Shown: positions 26,124 through 36,246 of the stretch, piece by piece
Layout of the letters: every line of letters begins with the position of its first letter
How positions within the stretch are numbered: the stretch's first letter is position 1
Source: Treponema ruminis
Lineage (GTDB): Bacteria; Spirochaetota; Spirochaetia; Treponematales; Treponemataceae
Direction of reading: 5' to 3'
DNA length: 64,000 nt
NCBI GenBank assembly: GCA_017161305.1
Contig: CP031518.1
Location: 744,001-808,000 of the forward strand
The notes under the pieces: generated by a model
Databases searched by the model: none
The model's input: the letters and a program-made list of their open reading frames with translations, nothing else
Told to the model about the DNA's origin: nothing
Translations under genes and position numbers: made by a program

Positions 26124-28277
26124 ATGACAAAGGCTAAAGAAAAGTCAACGAAAGAACCAAAAGAAACTACGCTTGTAATCGTGGAGTCCCCTGCAAAAGC
26201 AACAACAATCGAAAAATATCTTGGACCTGGTTACACTGTAAAAGCCTCAATGGGTCACTTGATTGATTTGCCCAAATCCCGCCTGGCTGTCAATATTGAG
26301 AATGATTTTCAGCCCGAATATATTACCGTGCGCGGCCGGGCAAAACTCCTTAAAGAACTTCAAAAAGATGCAAAAAAATCAAGCCATGTCCTGCTGGCTT
26401 CCGATAACGACCGTGAAGGAGAAGCAATCGCATGGCATTTGAACAATGCTCTCAAAGATAAAACAAACGCCGACATCAAGCGAATCGTATTCAACGAAAT
26501 CACTCCTGTCGCAATCAAAGAGGCAGTAAAGCACCCTGGCGACATTGTTGAAAGCAAGGTAAACGCCCAGAAAGCCCGCCGTGTCCTTGACCGTCTGGTA
26601 GGCTACAACCTCAGCCCGATTTTGTGGGAAAAGGTAAAGAACGGCTTGAGTGCAGGCCGCGTTCAGTCTGTAGCCCTCCGCCTCATCTGTGAGCGCGAAA
26701 AGGAAGTTGAAGACTTTATCCCGGAAGAATACTGGACTTTGGAAGCCGATTTCCAGAAGGGAAAGACAAAATTCACGGCCCAGCTTGCAAAATACAAGGG
26801 TGAAAATCCCGAGCTCAAATCAGAAAAAGCCGTAAACGAAATCATCGAGGAAATCAAAAATTCCGAGTGCAAGGTCAGCGACGTAAAAGTTACAGAAAAG
26901 ACTGTCCGACCAAAGCCACCTTTCACCACTTCAAAAATGCAGCAGGCGGCGGCAAACCGTCTGGGATTCACTTCCCGAAAGACCATGCAGATTGCCCAGC
27001 AGCTTTACGAAGGCATTCAGATGGGAGCAAACCGTGTCGGTCTCATCACCTACATGCGAACAGACTCTGTCCGAATTTCCCAGACTGCTCTGGACGAGGT
27101 TCGCGAATGGATTGGAAAGGAATATCCTCAGAATCTGCCCGAAGAGCCCATTCATTACGCTGTGGGAAAGAGCGCCCAGGACGCACATGAATGTATACGT
27201 CCGACATATTCAAAATACACTCCTGACTATGTAAAAGACTATCTTACCCGCGACCAGCTCCGCCTCTACACAATCGTCTGGGAGCGCTTTGTTTCATGTC
27301 AGATGACAAACGCCAAAACGGCTACGACTTCTGTTGAAATCCTTGCCGGAGACGCTCTTTTCCGCGTTTCTGCAAGCAAACTGGTAGAAAAGGGCTTCTA
27401 TTCAGTCATCAAGCTTCTTTCTGCAAAAGAGGAAGTTACAGGCAATCTTCCATCCCTCAAAAAAGACGAGGTCTTGGAGTCAAGCCACTCATTCTATCCG
27501 GAGCAGCACTTTACTCAGGGCCCCGCCCGCTATTCAGACGCTTCAATCGTCCGCACCCTCGAAGAAAAGGGAATCGGCCGTCCTTCAACATATGCGCCAA
27601 TCATTTCGGTTCTTCTCGACCGCTATTACGTTACCCGCAACAACAAGCAGCTCATGCCTACAATTCTTGGCAAGATGATCTGCAAAATCCTTGTCGAAGC
27701 ATTCCCGGATGTAATCAACGAGCATTTTACTGCCGAAGTCGAAAATACTCTCGATGAAGTTGAAAACGACAAGATTGTCTGGAACAACATGATCCGCGAC
27801 TTCTACGGTCCTTTCAAAAAACGCTGCGATGAAGTTGAAACTAGCGTTGACAGCGTAAAGGGATTTTTGGACGAGCCTACGGAAAAGGTCTGTGACAAGT
27901 GCGGCAAGCCTATGGTCAAAAAACTCGGCCGTTTCGGCTACTTCCTTGCCTGCTCAGGCTTCCCAGAGTGCCACAACACCAAGTCAATTCCTCTTGCAAA
28001 ATGTCCAAAAGAGGGCTGTGACGGCGAAATCGTAGCAAGAAAGACAAAGGGCCGCGGCAAAGAATTCTACGGCTGTACAAACTATCCAAAGTGCGACTTC
28101 ATCTCTCACTTCAAGCCTCTCGATAATCAGTATTGTCCTAAGTGCGGCTGGTTCCTGGTCGAAAAATACGACAAAAAGAACGGCAGCTACAAGTCATGTA
28201 TCAACCCTGACTGCGATTATCTCCATACGGCAGATGAAGAGCCGGCAGAAATGCCTGCTGATATAAGGGAAGACTAA
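26124..28277 (+). CDS. topA: DNA topoisomerase I
   Basis: 717 residues. Type IA enzyme that relaxes negative supercoils. TOPRIM domain with VIVESPAKATTIEKYLG at 17-33 and the acidic SDNDREGEAIAWHL near 94; the usual DPD reads DND here. Active-site tyrosine lies in GLITYMRTDSVRIS near 312. Three C-terminal zinc-finger-like modules follow: CDKCGKPM...CSGFPEC, CPKEGCDG...CTNYPKC and CPKCGW...CINPDC. Length and order are normal. xerD starts 9 nt after its stop. Confidence 0.97.
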   Translation: MTKAKEKSTKEPKETTLVIVESPAKATTIEKYLGPGYTVKASMGHLIDLPKSRLAVNIENDFQPEYITVRGRAKLLKELQKDAKKSSHVLLASDNDREGEAIAWHLNNALKDKTNADIKRIVFNEITPVAIKEAVKHPGDIVESKVNAQKARRVLDRLVGYNLSPILWEKVKNGLSAGRVQSVALRLICEREKEVEDFIPEEYWTLEADFQKGKTKFTAQLAKYKGENPELKSEKAVNEIIEEIKNSECKVSDVKVTEKTVRPKPPFTTSKMQQAAANRLGFTSRKTMQIAQQLYEGIQMGANRVGLITYMRTDSVRISQTALDEVREWIGKEYPQNLPEEPIHYAVGKSAQDAHECIRPTYSKYTPDYVKDYLTRDQLRLYTIVWERFVSCQMTNAKTATTSVEILAGDALFRVSASKLVEKGFYSVIKLLSAKEEVTGNLPSLKKDEVLESSHSFYPEQHFTQGPARYSDASIVRTLEEKGIGRPSTYAPIISVLLDRYYVTRNNKQLMPTILGKMICKILVEAFPDVINEHFTAEVENTLDEVENDKIVWNNMIRDFYGPFKKRCDEVETSVDSVKGFLDEPTEKVCDKCGKPMVKKLGRFGYFLACSGFPECHNTKSIPLAKCPKEGCDGEIVARKTKGRGKEFYGCTNYPKCDFISHFKPLDNQYCPKCGWFLVEKYDKKNGSYKSCINPDCDYLHTADEEPAEMPADIRED

Positions 28278-28286
28278 AAACAGGAC

Positions 28287-29186
28287 ATGACAGTTTCCGA
28301 AGCGATTTCTGAATATCTTTCCTATATCGAATCCGTCCGCACTCTTTCGGTCAACACGGTGACGGCCTTCAAAAACGACCTGGATCAGTTTGCGGCTATG
28401 CCTTTTATCGGACCGGCCCGCCAGCTTGATTCAATCGAGCTTGAGGACTTAAAGCAGTGCGTCGGTTTTCTTTCCAAAAAAAAGCGTTCTGCGGCTTCGA
28501 TTAACCGCTTTATTTCTTCAGTTCGGAATCTGTTTGCCTATTGCCGGAAATTCGGCCATTTGAAGGTCAATGTCGCCTTTGAACTTAAGACCGTCAAAAA
28601 TCCCAAAAAACTTCCCCGCTTTATGACCGGAGCAGAGGTTGATAAGCTTTGCCACGAGCCTGAAGTGAATGAGCTTTTATGGGAAAAACGCGACAAGGCT
28701 CTTTTTGAGATGCTTTATTCTTCTGGCTGCCGTGTCTCTGAGATTGCTTCACTTACGCTTGATGATTTTAACGGAGATTTTTCTTCGGCGATTGTAACTG
28801 GTAAAGGTAGCAAGGACAGGCGAGTTTATTTTGAAGAAGATGCCCAGAAAGCCTTAAAAGCTTATCTTGAGGACAGAAAAAATCGCTTTGGGGAAACTGA
28901 CAAAGAACGGCATATTTTTGTGAATCAGCGGGGCGGCCCTCTCACCACAGGTGGAATCAGATTGATTATCACGCGATATTCTGGAAGCGAGGGTACAAAG
29001 CACCATATCTCTCCGCACGCATTCCGACATACTTTTGCAACTGCGATGATTACTAACGGAGCTGACGTGCGCCTGGTTCAGGAACTTCTCGGTCATTCAA
29101 GCATTTCCACCACCCAAAGATACACTCACATCAGCACAGAACAGATGATTGCTATGTATAACAAGGCGCATCCTCACGCAAAATAA
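28287..29186 (+). CDS. xerD: Tyrosine recombinase XerD-like
   Basis: 299 residues. Core-binding domain (about 1-95) and catalytic domain with Arg in SSGCRVSEIASL, Lys in TGKGSKDRRVYF, HAFRHTFATAM and LLGHSSISTTQRYTHIS. Probable partner of the XerC-like protein at 23398. It follows topA closely and is probably co-transcribed. The only nearby ribosome-site-like sequence, AGGAC, is adjacent to the ATG, so start efficiency is uncertain. No phage or integron genes are nearby. Confidence 0.87.
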   Translation: MTVSEAISEYLSYIESVRTLSVNTVTAFKNDLDQFAAMPFIGPARQLDSIELEDLKQCVGFLSKKKRSAASINRFISSVRNLFAYCRKFGHLKVNVAFELKTVKNPKKLPRFMTGAEVDKLCHEPEVNELLWEKRDKALFEMLYSSGCRVSEIASLTLDDFNGDFSSAIVTGKGSKDRRVYFEEDAQKALKAYLEDRKNRFGETDKERHIFVNQRGGPLTTGGIRLIITRYSGSEGTKHHISPHAFRHTFATAMITNGADVRLVQELLGHSSISTTQRYTHISTEQMIAMYNKAHPHAK

Positions 29187-29248
29187 TCTCTCGCTAGATT
29201 TATGTATCTGTTTAGCTTCCTCGAAAAAAAATAAATCATAAAAAAATC

Positions 29249-29277
29249 TTAATTTTATTTCAAAGTCGTGTTATAAT
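29249..29277 (+). promoter_or_regulatory. Probable promoter of the chemoreceptor gene
   Basis: TATAAT at 29272-29277, with a weak TTAATT 17 bp upstream (29249-29254). GGAGG follows before the GTG start. No sigma28 consensus is evident. Confidence 0.4.
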
Positions 29278-29295
29278 ATTCTGAAGGAGGCTTGT

Positions 29296-31389
29296 GTGAA
29301 AAGTCCACGAAAAAGCTTGAGCTTTAAAATTATTCTTACTGTATTTGTTGGCACTGTCATTTCAAACCTTATTATTGGTATTGTTGTCAGTCTAAATTCT
29401 TCAAAATCCCTTCAACAAATGATGTATGAGGATTTGCTCCATTCCGTCAATGCCGTTGCAAAAGAAATGCGACTTAACAATGAACGTGATGTTCGTATGC
29501 TCCAGACTCTTGCAGCAGATGTCAACATGCGGAATCCTGATGTAAGTCTTGCTGAAAAGGCCAGAATTGCTCGTGCCGTCACATCTTTGGACAAGGATTA
29601 TATTGATGTCTCTGTCCTTGATATGAATGGGCAGGGGGTGGATAAATCTTCCGGGGAGTTTTTCTCTGCGGCGAGCGAGGAATATTTTACAGGTGCAAAA
29701 AACGGCAGTCTTGTTATTACTGACCCTTCCGTAGACGAAAAAACAAACGCGGTTACGATGACATATTCTTATCCTGTAAAGGATTATTCAGGCCGAGTAA
29801 TCAATGTTTTGTACTGTGTAGTTGATGGTTTCAAGCTGAGCAATCTGTGTATGGCTCATCCGATGTCAAAGAATCGTAAGCCTTATGTAATCAGTGCTGC
29901 TACAAAAATTACCCTTGCGAACGAAGACCATTGGAAGGTCGGTGTTGAGGATGTCGGTGCGATTGAGAAGCAGAATCAGGGCACTTCACTTGGCGATCAC
30001 CTTACTCTCATGCTTTCAGGCGAGACTGGAAGTGATATTTATGTAGACAATGGCAAAAAATGGATGTCGGTTTTTGAGCGTATTCCAGATACCAGCTGGA
30101 TTGCGGCTTGTTCTGTTCCTTTCTCTGATTTTCAGGAGCGACTTGATTCTTTGATGACTCTAATTGTCATTGCGTTTATCGTTTTGACAGTTATTTCTCT
30201 TTCTGTCGTTGCGTTTGTAATCAGGCTTTCAATCAGGCCTCTTCGTCGCCTTAAGAGCGCGATTACTGAAATTTCAACTGGCAATGCTGACTTAACACAG
30301 CGGCTTGAAGTAAATTCAAAAGATGAGGTCGGCGATGTTGTTTCTGGCTTCAATGTGTTCGTAGCAAAACTTCATTCAATTATTTCTCAGGTAAAGAATT
30401 CAAAATCGAATTTGCAGAATGCAGGTTCGAATATGAGCGCGGTCAGTCAGGATACGGCGGCTTCAATCACGGAAATTCTTGCCAATATCGAGGGTGTAAA
30501 CAAGCAGATTGTGAATCAATCAGGTAGCGTGGATGAGACGGCTGGTGCAATCAATGAGATTGCTTCAAACATTGCTTCTTTGGAGCGCATGATTGAGAAT
30601 CAGGTTTCTCAGGTCTCACAGGCTTCCGCAGCCGTTGAAGAAATGATTGGAAACATTTCGAGTGTAAATCAGACTGTCGAGAAAATGGCAGGCTCCTTCG
30701 AGGAACTTGAAGTCAACGCACAGACCGGTTCCGCAAAGCAAGAGGATGTAAACAACAAAATCGAGCAGATTAAGACACAGAGCGAGATGCTTCAGGACGC
30801 TAACACCGTCATTTCAGCAATCGCTGAGCAGACGAACCTTCTTGCTATGAATGCGGCAATCGAGGCGGCTCATGCAGGTGAGGCGGGCAAAGGCTTCTCT
30901 GTTGTCGCCGATGAAATCCGAAAGCTCTCCGAGAATTCAAGCGAGCAGTCAAAGACAATCGGTATTCAGCTTGGAAAAATCCGTGCTTCAATTTCTGATG
31001 TCGTTTCGGCTTCTGTTGATTCAAGCACGGCTTTCCAGTCCGTGGCCGACAAAATCAAGGACACTGACCAGCTTGTGCGCCAGATTCGTGCCGCAATGCA
31101 GGAGCAGCAGGCCGGAAGTCAGCAGATTGGCGATGCCCTTCATGCGATGAACGACAGCACTTCCGAAGTCCGCACGGCTTCCGCTGAGATGTCCGAGGGC
31201 AACAAGCAGATTCTTCACGAAGTCCAGAAACTCCAGAACGCCACGCTCAAGATTAAGGATAGTGTCGGCGAGATGGGAATTGGTGCAAGGAAAATCAATG
31301 AGACTGGTGCGGCTCTCTCTGAAATCTCCGGCGTAATGAACGATTCAATCTCAAAAATCGGAAACGAAATCGATTTGTTCCGGGTTTAG
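29296..31389 (+). CDS. Methyl-accepting chemotaxis protein
   Basis: 697 residues. Membrane helix 1 at about 11-32, a periplasmic dCache-type ligand domain (about 33-283), helix 2 at about 285-308, HAMP (about 309-365), then the cytoplasmic signalling domain with the conserved hairpin tip EQTNLLAMNAAIEAAHAGEAGKGFSVVADEIRKL near 510-545. It signals to CheA/CheW to control flagellar rotation; the ligand cannot be told. Start is GTG behind AAGGAGG. No che genes are nearby. Confidence 0.95.
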   Translation: MKSPRKSLSFKIILTVFVGTVISNLIIGIVVSLNSSKSLQQMMYEDLLHSVNAVAKEMRLNNERDVRMLQTLAADVNMRNPDVSLAEKARIARAVTSLDKDYIDVSVLDMNGQGVDKSSGEFFSAASEEYFTGAKNGSLVITDPSVDEKTNAVTMTYSYPVKDYSGRVINVLYCVVDGFKLSNLCMAHPMSKNRKPYVISAATKITLANEDHWKVGVEDVGAIEKQNQGTSLGDHLTLMLSGETGSDIYVDNGKKWMSVFERIPDTSWIAACSVPFSDFQERLDSLMTLIVIAFIVLTVISLSVVAFVIRLSIRPLRRLKSAITEISTGNADLTQRLEVNSKDEVGDVVSGFNVFVAKLHSIISQVKNSKSNLQNAGSNMSAVSQDTAASITEILANIEGVNKQIVNQSGSVDETAGAINEIASNIASLERMIENQVSQVSQASAAVEEMIGNISSVNQTVEKMAGSFEELEVNAQTGSAKQEDVNNKIEQIKTQSEMLQDANTVISAIAEQTNLLAMNAAIEAAHAGEAGKGFSVVADEIRKLSENSSEQSKTIGIQLGKIRASISDVVSASVDSSTAFQSVADKIKDTDQLVRQIRAAMQEQQAGSQQIGDALHAMNDSTSEVRTASAEMSEGNKQILHEVQKLQNATLKIKDSVGEMGIGARKINETGAALSEISGVMNDSISKIGNEIDLFRV

Positions 31390-31419
31390 CGAGACTTTTT
31401 GCAATTACTAATTAATTAC

Positions 31420-31448
31420 TTGCCGACTTTCTTTATTTCCTTTATCTT
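31420..31448 (+). promoter_or_regulatory. Promoter for leaderless hslV
   Basis: TTGCCG (31420-31425), exactly 17 bp, TATCTT (31443-31448), then 6 nt and ATG 31455. The TATAAT directly abutting the ATG cannot act as -10 for this start because transcription would then begin inside the gene. Confidence 0.5.
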
Positions 31449-31454
31449 TATAAT

Positions 31455-31994
31455 ATGGAAAAGATTGAAATCAGGAGCACCACCGTAATCGCTGTAAAAC
31501 GAAACGGTAAGGTTGCTATGGCGGGCGACGGTCAGGTCACTTTGGGAAACACCGTCTGCAAAGGAAATGCCAGAAAGGTCAGAAAGATTTATAACGGCAA
31601 GATTCTCACTGGATTTGCGGGAAGCGTTGCCGATGCCTTTACATTGCTTGATAAATTCGAAGAAAAAATCAAGGAATTCAACGGAGATTTGACAAGAAGT
31701 GCTGTTGAACTTGCAAAAATGTGGCGCACGAACAAGATGTATCAGAAGCTTGAGGCCATGCTTATCGTTGCAGACTCATCAAAGATTCTTTTGATTTCAG
31801 GTGACGGAAACGTAATCGAGCCAGAGAACGACGTCCTTGCAATTGGTTCTGGCGGAAATTATGCCTATTCTGCAGCACTTGCATATCTTGATTCAAGCGA
31901 CTTGTCTGCCCGCGAAATCGCCGAGCGAAGCTTAAAAATCGCCGGCAACATTTGTATTTATACAAACAATAACATCACAGTCGAGGAACTTTAA
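31455..31994 (+). CDS. hslV: ATP-dependent protease subunit HslV (ClpQ)
   Basis: 179 residues. Proteasome-like threonine peptidase; [21 protein letters not shown] matches the mature N-terminus, with Thr9 as nucleophile after removal of an 8-residue leader. [12 protein letters not shown] and [16 protein letters not shown] are also typical. It forms the HslVU protease with the next gene, 1 nt downstream. There is no Shine-Dalgarno sequence, and this start is fixed by the catalytic Thr. Confidence 0.96.
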   Translation: MEKIEIRSTTVIAVKRNGKVAMAGDGQVTLGNTVCKGNARKVRKIYNGKILTGFAGSVADAFTLLDKFEEKIKEFNGDLTRSAVELAKMWRTNKMYQKLEAMLIVADSSKILLISGDGNVIEPENDVLAIGSGGNYAYSAALAYLDSSDLSAREIAERSLKIAGNICIYTNNNITVEEL

Positions 31995-31995
31995 T

Positions 31996-33468
31996 ATGTC
32001 TATCGAAGGACTTACACCGAAACAGATTGTTGAAAAACTTGATTCTTACATTATCGGGCAGGACAAGGCTAAGAAGGCCGTTGCCGTTGCTCTTCGTAAC
32101 CGAATCCGCCGAATTCATTTGTCAGAAGATATTCGTGATGAAGTTGCGCCCAAAAATATCCTTATGATAGGACCGACTGGTGTTGGTAAAACAGAAATTG
32201 CCCGCCGTCTTGCCAAGCTCGTGAACGCGCCTTTTATCAAAGTTGAGGCAACAAAATACACTGAGGTCGGATATGTCGGCCGCGATGTTGAGTCAATGGT
32301 CCGAGACTTGATGGCAGTTGGCTTCAATAACGTCAAAAAAGAAGTCGAGGACTCAATGCGGGAGTCTTGCGGTCCAAAGGTTGAGGAGAGGCTGCTTGAC
32401 CTTCTCCTTCCTGGAACCGGAAAAAAGGAAGAAAAATCCGAAGAAAAGTCTGCTTCACCGTTTGAGATTATTCCATTCTCCGGCACTCCGGAAGAAGCCC
32501 AGAAGTTCATGGAAGAGCAGAACTCGCGCCTTGCCGCACAGCAGGCTGAGGACGAAAAAAAGGCAGCTGAAAAGCCCCTTGATAATTCAACCCGCGAGAA
32601 ATTCCGCACCATGCTCCGCGAGGGCAAGCTTGAAGATCGCGAAGTTGAAGTCACTGTCAAACGACAGCGTTCTATGCCGAGCATGGAAATCATTGCGGGC
32701 GGCTCAATGGACGACATTCAGAGCGGCATGATGGAAATCCAGAATATGCTTTCTGGAAAAAATCACAAGCAGAAGACTGTTACTGTCCGCGAAGCTCGAA
32801 AAATCCTCACGGAAGAAGTCCTGGACTCAATGATTGATTCAGATAAAGTCGCTGACAAGGCAAAAGAGCGGGTAGAGCAGAGCGGAATCATCTTCATTGA
32901 TGAGATTGATAAAATCGCCACAAAAAACGGCGAGGGCCACGGCTCAAATGTAAGCCGGGAAGGCGTTCAGCGCGATATTCTTCCGATTGTCGAAGGTTCA
33001 AAGGTCAACACGAAGTTTGGCGTTGTAGATACAACCCACATACTTTTTGTTGCGGCAGGTGCATTCAGTCTTGCAGCTCCCAGCGACTTGATTCCTGAGC
33101 TTCAGGGACGCTTCCCACTCAGAGTCGAGCTTGAATCCCTTTCAAAAACCGACTTCAAGCGGATCCTTACTGAGCCAAAGAACGCCCTTACCAAGCAGTA
33201 CACGGCCCTTCTTGCAACCGAGGGAGTCAACATCGTCTTCACTGAGGATGCAATTGACCGCATGAGTGAGATTGCCGAGGAACTTAATGCCCGAAGCGAA
33301 AATATCGGTGCCCGACGTCTGCACACAATCATGGAAAAGGTTCTCGAAGAAATCAGCTTTGATGCCGACGAGCACGAAGGTGAGACCGTTAATGTAGACT
33401 CAAAATATGTCGATGAAAAACTCACCGGCGTCGTAAAAGACCAGGATTTGAGCCGCTACATTTTGTAA
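31996..33468 (+). CDS. hslU: ATP-dependent protease ATPase subunit HslU (ClpY)
   Basis: 490 residues. AAA+ unfoldase: N-terminal [25 protein letters not shown], Walker [10 protein letters not shown] near 58, [24 protein letters not shown], the inserted I domain (about 110-245), Walker [11 protein letters not shown] near 297, sensor region and the C-terminal SRYIL that docks into HslV. It unfolds substrates for HslV. GAGGA precedes the ATG. Confidence 0.97.
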   Translation: MSIEGLTPKQIVEKLDSYIIGQDKAKKAVAVALRNRIRRIHLSEDIRDEVAPKNILMIGPTGVGKTEIARRLAKLVNAPFIKVEATKYTEVGYVGRDVESMVRDLMAVGFNNVKKEVEDSMRESCGPKVEERLLDLLLPGTGKKEEKSEEKSASPFEIIPFSGTPEEAQKFMEEQNSRLAAQQAEDEKKAAEKPLDNSTREKFRTMLREGKLEDREVEVTVKRQRSMPSMEIIAGGSMDDIQSGMMEIQNMLSGKNHKQKTVTVREARKILTEEVLDSMIDSDKVADKAKERVEQSGIIFIDEIDKIATKNGEGHGSNVSREGVQRDILPIVEGSKVNTKFGVVDTTHILFVAAGAFSLAAPSDLIPELQGRFPLRVELESLSKTDFKRILTEPKNALTKQYTALLATEGVNIVFTEDAIDRMSEIAEELNARSENIGARRLHTIMEKVLEEISFDADEHEGETVNVDSKYVDEKLTGVVKDQDLSRYIL

Positions 33469-33505
33469 AGTGCAGCCCGCAAGGGATTAGGCCAAAGGAG
33501 AGAGT

Positions 33506-34198
33506 ATGACAAAGGCTGAAATTACCCCGCATCTTTTTAGTCTTCAGGATATTGCCTACCGCGATTTTCAGGCCAAGCTGATTCCGAATATAGCTTTGGA
33601 TTCTGTAATCGGGGTGCGCACTCCGCTTCTCCGTTCTTTTGCAAAAGAACTTTACAAAGAGGGCGGGGAGGGCCTGAGCGATTTTCTTTCTTCCCTGCCT
33701 CACAAGTATTTTGACGAAAATCAGCTCCATGCCTTTTTAATCAGCGAGCAAAAAGATTTTGAGGCCTGCCTGGCTCTCCTTGAAAATTTCCTTCCCTTTA
33801 TAAACAACTGGGCGACCTGCGACCAGCTTTCGCCCAAGGTCTTCAAAAAAAATCACGAAAAACTTCTTCCATACATCGAAAAATGGCTTGAATCAGGCGA
33901 AACTTACACAATCCGTTTTGCAGTCGGCATGCTCATGCAGCATTTTCTGGACGAGGATTTTAATCCTGACTATCTTGAAAAAGTCGCTTCAATCCGCTCT
34001 CAGGAATATTATGTGAACATGATGCTTGCCTGGTATTTTGCCACGGCCCTTGCCAAGCAGTACCAGGCTGCCCTTCCATTCATAGAGCAGAAAAAACTTG
34101 ATGTATGGGCTCACAACAAGGCAATACAAAAATCAATTGAAAGCTACAGAATTTCTCCTGAACAGAAAGAATATTTAAGAAGCTTGAAAATCCGCTAG
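33506..34198 (+). CDS. AlkD-like DNA alkylation repair family protein
   Basis: 230 residues, all-helical HEAT-like repeats. IPNIALDSVIGVRTPLLRSFAKEL near the N-terminus and INNWATCDQLSP near 106-117 match the short DNA-alkylation-repair family (AlkD-like glycosylases); the Trp and Asp there correspond to substrate-contacting residues in AlkD. Actual glycosylase activity is not proven for these short members. GGAGAG precedes the ATG. Its stop codon overlaps the stop of the convergent diguanylate cyclase gene inside CTAG. Confidence 0.8.
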   Translation: MTKAEITPHLFSLQDIAYRDFQAKLIPNIALDSVIGVRTPLLRSFAKELYKEGGEGLSDFLSSLPHKYFDENQLHAFLISEQKDFEACLALLENFLPFINNWATCDQLSPKVFKKNHEKLLPYIEKWLESGETYTIRFAVGMLMQHFLDEDFNPDYLEKVASIRSQEYYVNMMLAWYFATALAKQYQAALPFIEQKKLDVWAHNKAIQKSIESYRISPEQKEYLRSLKIR

Positions 34199-36153
34199 TA
34201 AAATTTGTATGCGTTGCCGCCCTGCTGCTTGCATTCGTACATGAGGGAGTCGGCCTTGCTGTACATCTGGGAGAATTCTTCGTTATCTGAAATCAAGACC
34301 GCACCCAGGCTGATTGAAATCTTGTGGTCGCCAAGTTCCGGAATCTTTATGTTTTTGATGTTTTTCATGAAGCGGTCGAGAACCATTTTGCCGACTGTCT
34401 GATTTTCGATTCCAGGGGCAAAGACTACGAATTCGTCGCCGCCCAGCCTGATTAAAATGTCTGAATCGCGGAAAGTCTTTTTCATGCATTTTGCAATTTC
34501 AATGAGGACTTTGTCGCCCGCGCTGTGACCGAATCCGTCGTTAATCGATTTGAATTTGTTGGCGTCGAAAAGACAGAACATGCCGTACTTTCCTTCGATG
34601 ACGGCTTTTTTGACCTTGTATTCGCCGCTGCGCCTGTTGCAGATTTGCGTGAGCGAATCAGTTTCTGAAAGGACTACAAGATTTGCCTCAAGTTTTTTCT
34701 GAGCCGAAATGTCGATGAAGGAGAAAATGATTACAGTCTCGCCGTTTGAGAGGTGGGCGGACTTTGCATGGCTTAAAAGATGAACTTTTTTGCCGTCGTC
34801 ATGAACCAGGGAAGTTTCGTAGATGATTTCTTCTTTTGACATCTTTGCCAGAGCCCTGACGTTGGCGATTTTTTCGGTTTCTTCCCTGTCAAAGCGGCTT
34901 TTAATTTCATCCATGGTGAGGGTGCCCTTCTTTTCCAGAGGAATTCCCCAGAGTTTGAGGGCCATTTTATTGACCAGGACTATATTGTTGTCTTCAAGGT
35001 CCGTTACGAGAGTTCCGACCGTCTGGGCTTCAAGCAGCTCGAAGAAAAGCTGATACTGGTTTTCGAGGACTCCGTGAAGTTCCTTAACCGCATTTGCGAT
35101 TGAACCAAATTCGTCGTCGCGGGTCAGATATTTATTGAGCAGGTCTGAGTGAGAGTAATCCCCGGCCTTAAAGTTTTCAATCTGCCTGTTGATGACTCGA
35201 ATCGGCCTCATCGTGAATTCTACGCTGGAACCGAAGATGAGCAGAATAATCAGGGTGATAAAAATGCAGATTGCAGCCAGAATGGTCCTGACTGAGCGGA
35301 CAATTCCAAAGACATTTTCGTTTGAATCCTCAACAACGAAGACCCAGTTTTTATCTTCCATAAAGTAGCATGATGTTACTGATTTTGCTGAGCGGTAGCT
35401 TACGGTTTTTGCATCATTATCTTCGGATTTGAAAGTCTCCAGGGCTTCAAGCAGATTCTGGTCGCTGCATTTCTGACCGACAAGCTGGGAATCTTCATTG
35501 AAAATATATTCGTTCGTATTGGCATTTATCAGGGAATAGCCTATGGCCTTGTCTGAAAGGGGAGCCAGCGTTTTTTCAAGGGCGTCGGTATAAAAGGCAC
35601 CGCCTGCAAAGCCGATTGCATTTCTGTCTTCGTCATAAACCGGCGCGTAGACAGGAATTACCATCTTTTTTGTGACCGGAGCCATGACGATTCCGGTGCA
35701 GAAGGCCTTTCCCTTTGCTTTTATTGTTTTCTCCAGAACTTTTGCGCTTTCCCTGTCACGGAACCTGATGTTTACTGACTTTGGATTTGTGTGGTCCAGA
35801 ACGAAGGTGTCCCATTCGGCTATGTAAAGGCCTTCCGTGTCGCCGTGGCCTGAAGCGTATGCCATGGTGACTTCGTGAACCTTCCGGCGGGCAAGTGGAT
35901 CGTTTTTTTTGGTGAAGCCTTCCCGGATTATGGGGGAGCGGCTGTAACCCGTCAGAAAATCGCAGCAGCCAATAACGTATGACTCGACCAGTTGAGCTCT
36001 GTCCCGGGCAATGATTTTCATGTCGCTCATGGCCTTGTCTTCCAGAACTTTTGTGAGACCGAGATTGATGATGAGAAAAAGGGCCGTCATTGCAATTATT
36101 TCAACTGTACCGACTATGGCCGCAATCTTCAGGCTGATTCTTCTGCTTTTCAT
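34195..36153 (-). CDS. Membrane diguanylate cyclase with Cache and PAS sensor domains
   Basis: 652 residues. Membrane helices at about 9-31 and 285-310 enclose a periplasmic dCache-like domain. Then come a HAMP-like linker with MRPIRVINRQIENF, a PAS domain (about 370-480, ELLEAQTVGTLVTDLEDNNIVLVNKMALKLWG) and a GGDEF domain (about 485-652) with intact RLGGDEFVVFAPG near 572 and DANKFKSINDGFGHSAGD. It should make c-di-GMP in response to an external ligand and a second PAS-sensed cue. An upstream RxxD inhibitory site is not evident. ATG start with a weak AAAGAAA upstream. Confidence 0.92.
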   Translation of the reverse strand: MKSRRISLKIAAIVGTVEIIAMTALFLIINLGLTKVLEDKAMSDMKIIARDRAQLVESYVIGCCDFLTGYSRSPIIREGFTKKNDPLARRKVHEVTMAYASGHGDTEGLYIAEWDTFVLDHTNPKSVNIRFRDRESAKVLEKTIKAKGKAFCTGIVMAPVTKKMVIPVYAPVYDEDRNAIGFAGGAFYTDALEKTLAPLSDKAIGYSLINANTNEYIFNEDSQLVGQKCSDQNLLEALETFKSEDNDAKTVSYRSAKSVTSCYFMEDKNWVFVVEDSNENVFGIVRSVRTILAAICIFITLIILLIFGSSVEFTMRPIRVINRQIENFKAGDYSHSDLLNKYLTRDDEFGSIANAVKELHGVLENQYQLFFELLEAQTVGTLVTDLEDNNIVLVNKMALKLWGIPLEKKGTLTMDEIKSRFDREETEKIANVRALAKMSKEEIIYETSLVHDDGKKVHLLSHAKSAHLSNGETVIIFSFIDISAQKKLEANLVVLSETDSLTQICNRRSGEYKVKKAVIEGKYGMFCLFDANKFKSINDGFGHSAGDKVLIEIAKCMKKTFRDSDILIRLGGDEFVVFAPGIENQTVGKMVLDRFMKNIKNIKIPELGDHKISISLGAVLISDNEEFSQMYSKADSLMYECKQQGGNAYKFY

Positions 36154-36179
36154 TTTCTTTAAATATTCTTATGTTATTC

Positions 36180-36207
36180 AGTATAACACAGGATTTTTGA
36201 TTTACAA
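36180..36207 (-). promoter_or_regulatory. Promoter of the Cache-PAS-GGDEF gene
   Basis: On the minus strand, TTGTAA (36207-36202), 16 bp, TATACT (36185-36180), with an extended TG element just upstream of the -10 box. It drives transcription away from the divergent gene at 36283. Confidence 0.5.
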
Positions 36208-36246
36208 AGAAAAATCTTCTATATTATGACAGCCATATAATAAAAC

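Noticed and set aside
23398-29186. The two tyrosine recombinases as phage or integron integrases
   Set aside because: They sit in a housekeeping cluster with no attachment repeats, cargo or phage genes, and have XerC/D length and motifs.
31449-31454. TATAAT abutting the hslV ATG as its -10 box
   Set aside because: Transcription would start inside the gene; TATCTT at 31443 with a 17-bp-spaced -35 fits better.
32115-32717. 200-codon minus-strand frame opposite hslU
   Set aside because: Ser/Arg-rich shadow of the hslU I domain with no ribosome site or recognisable motif.
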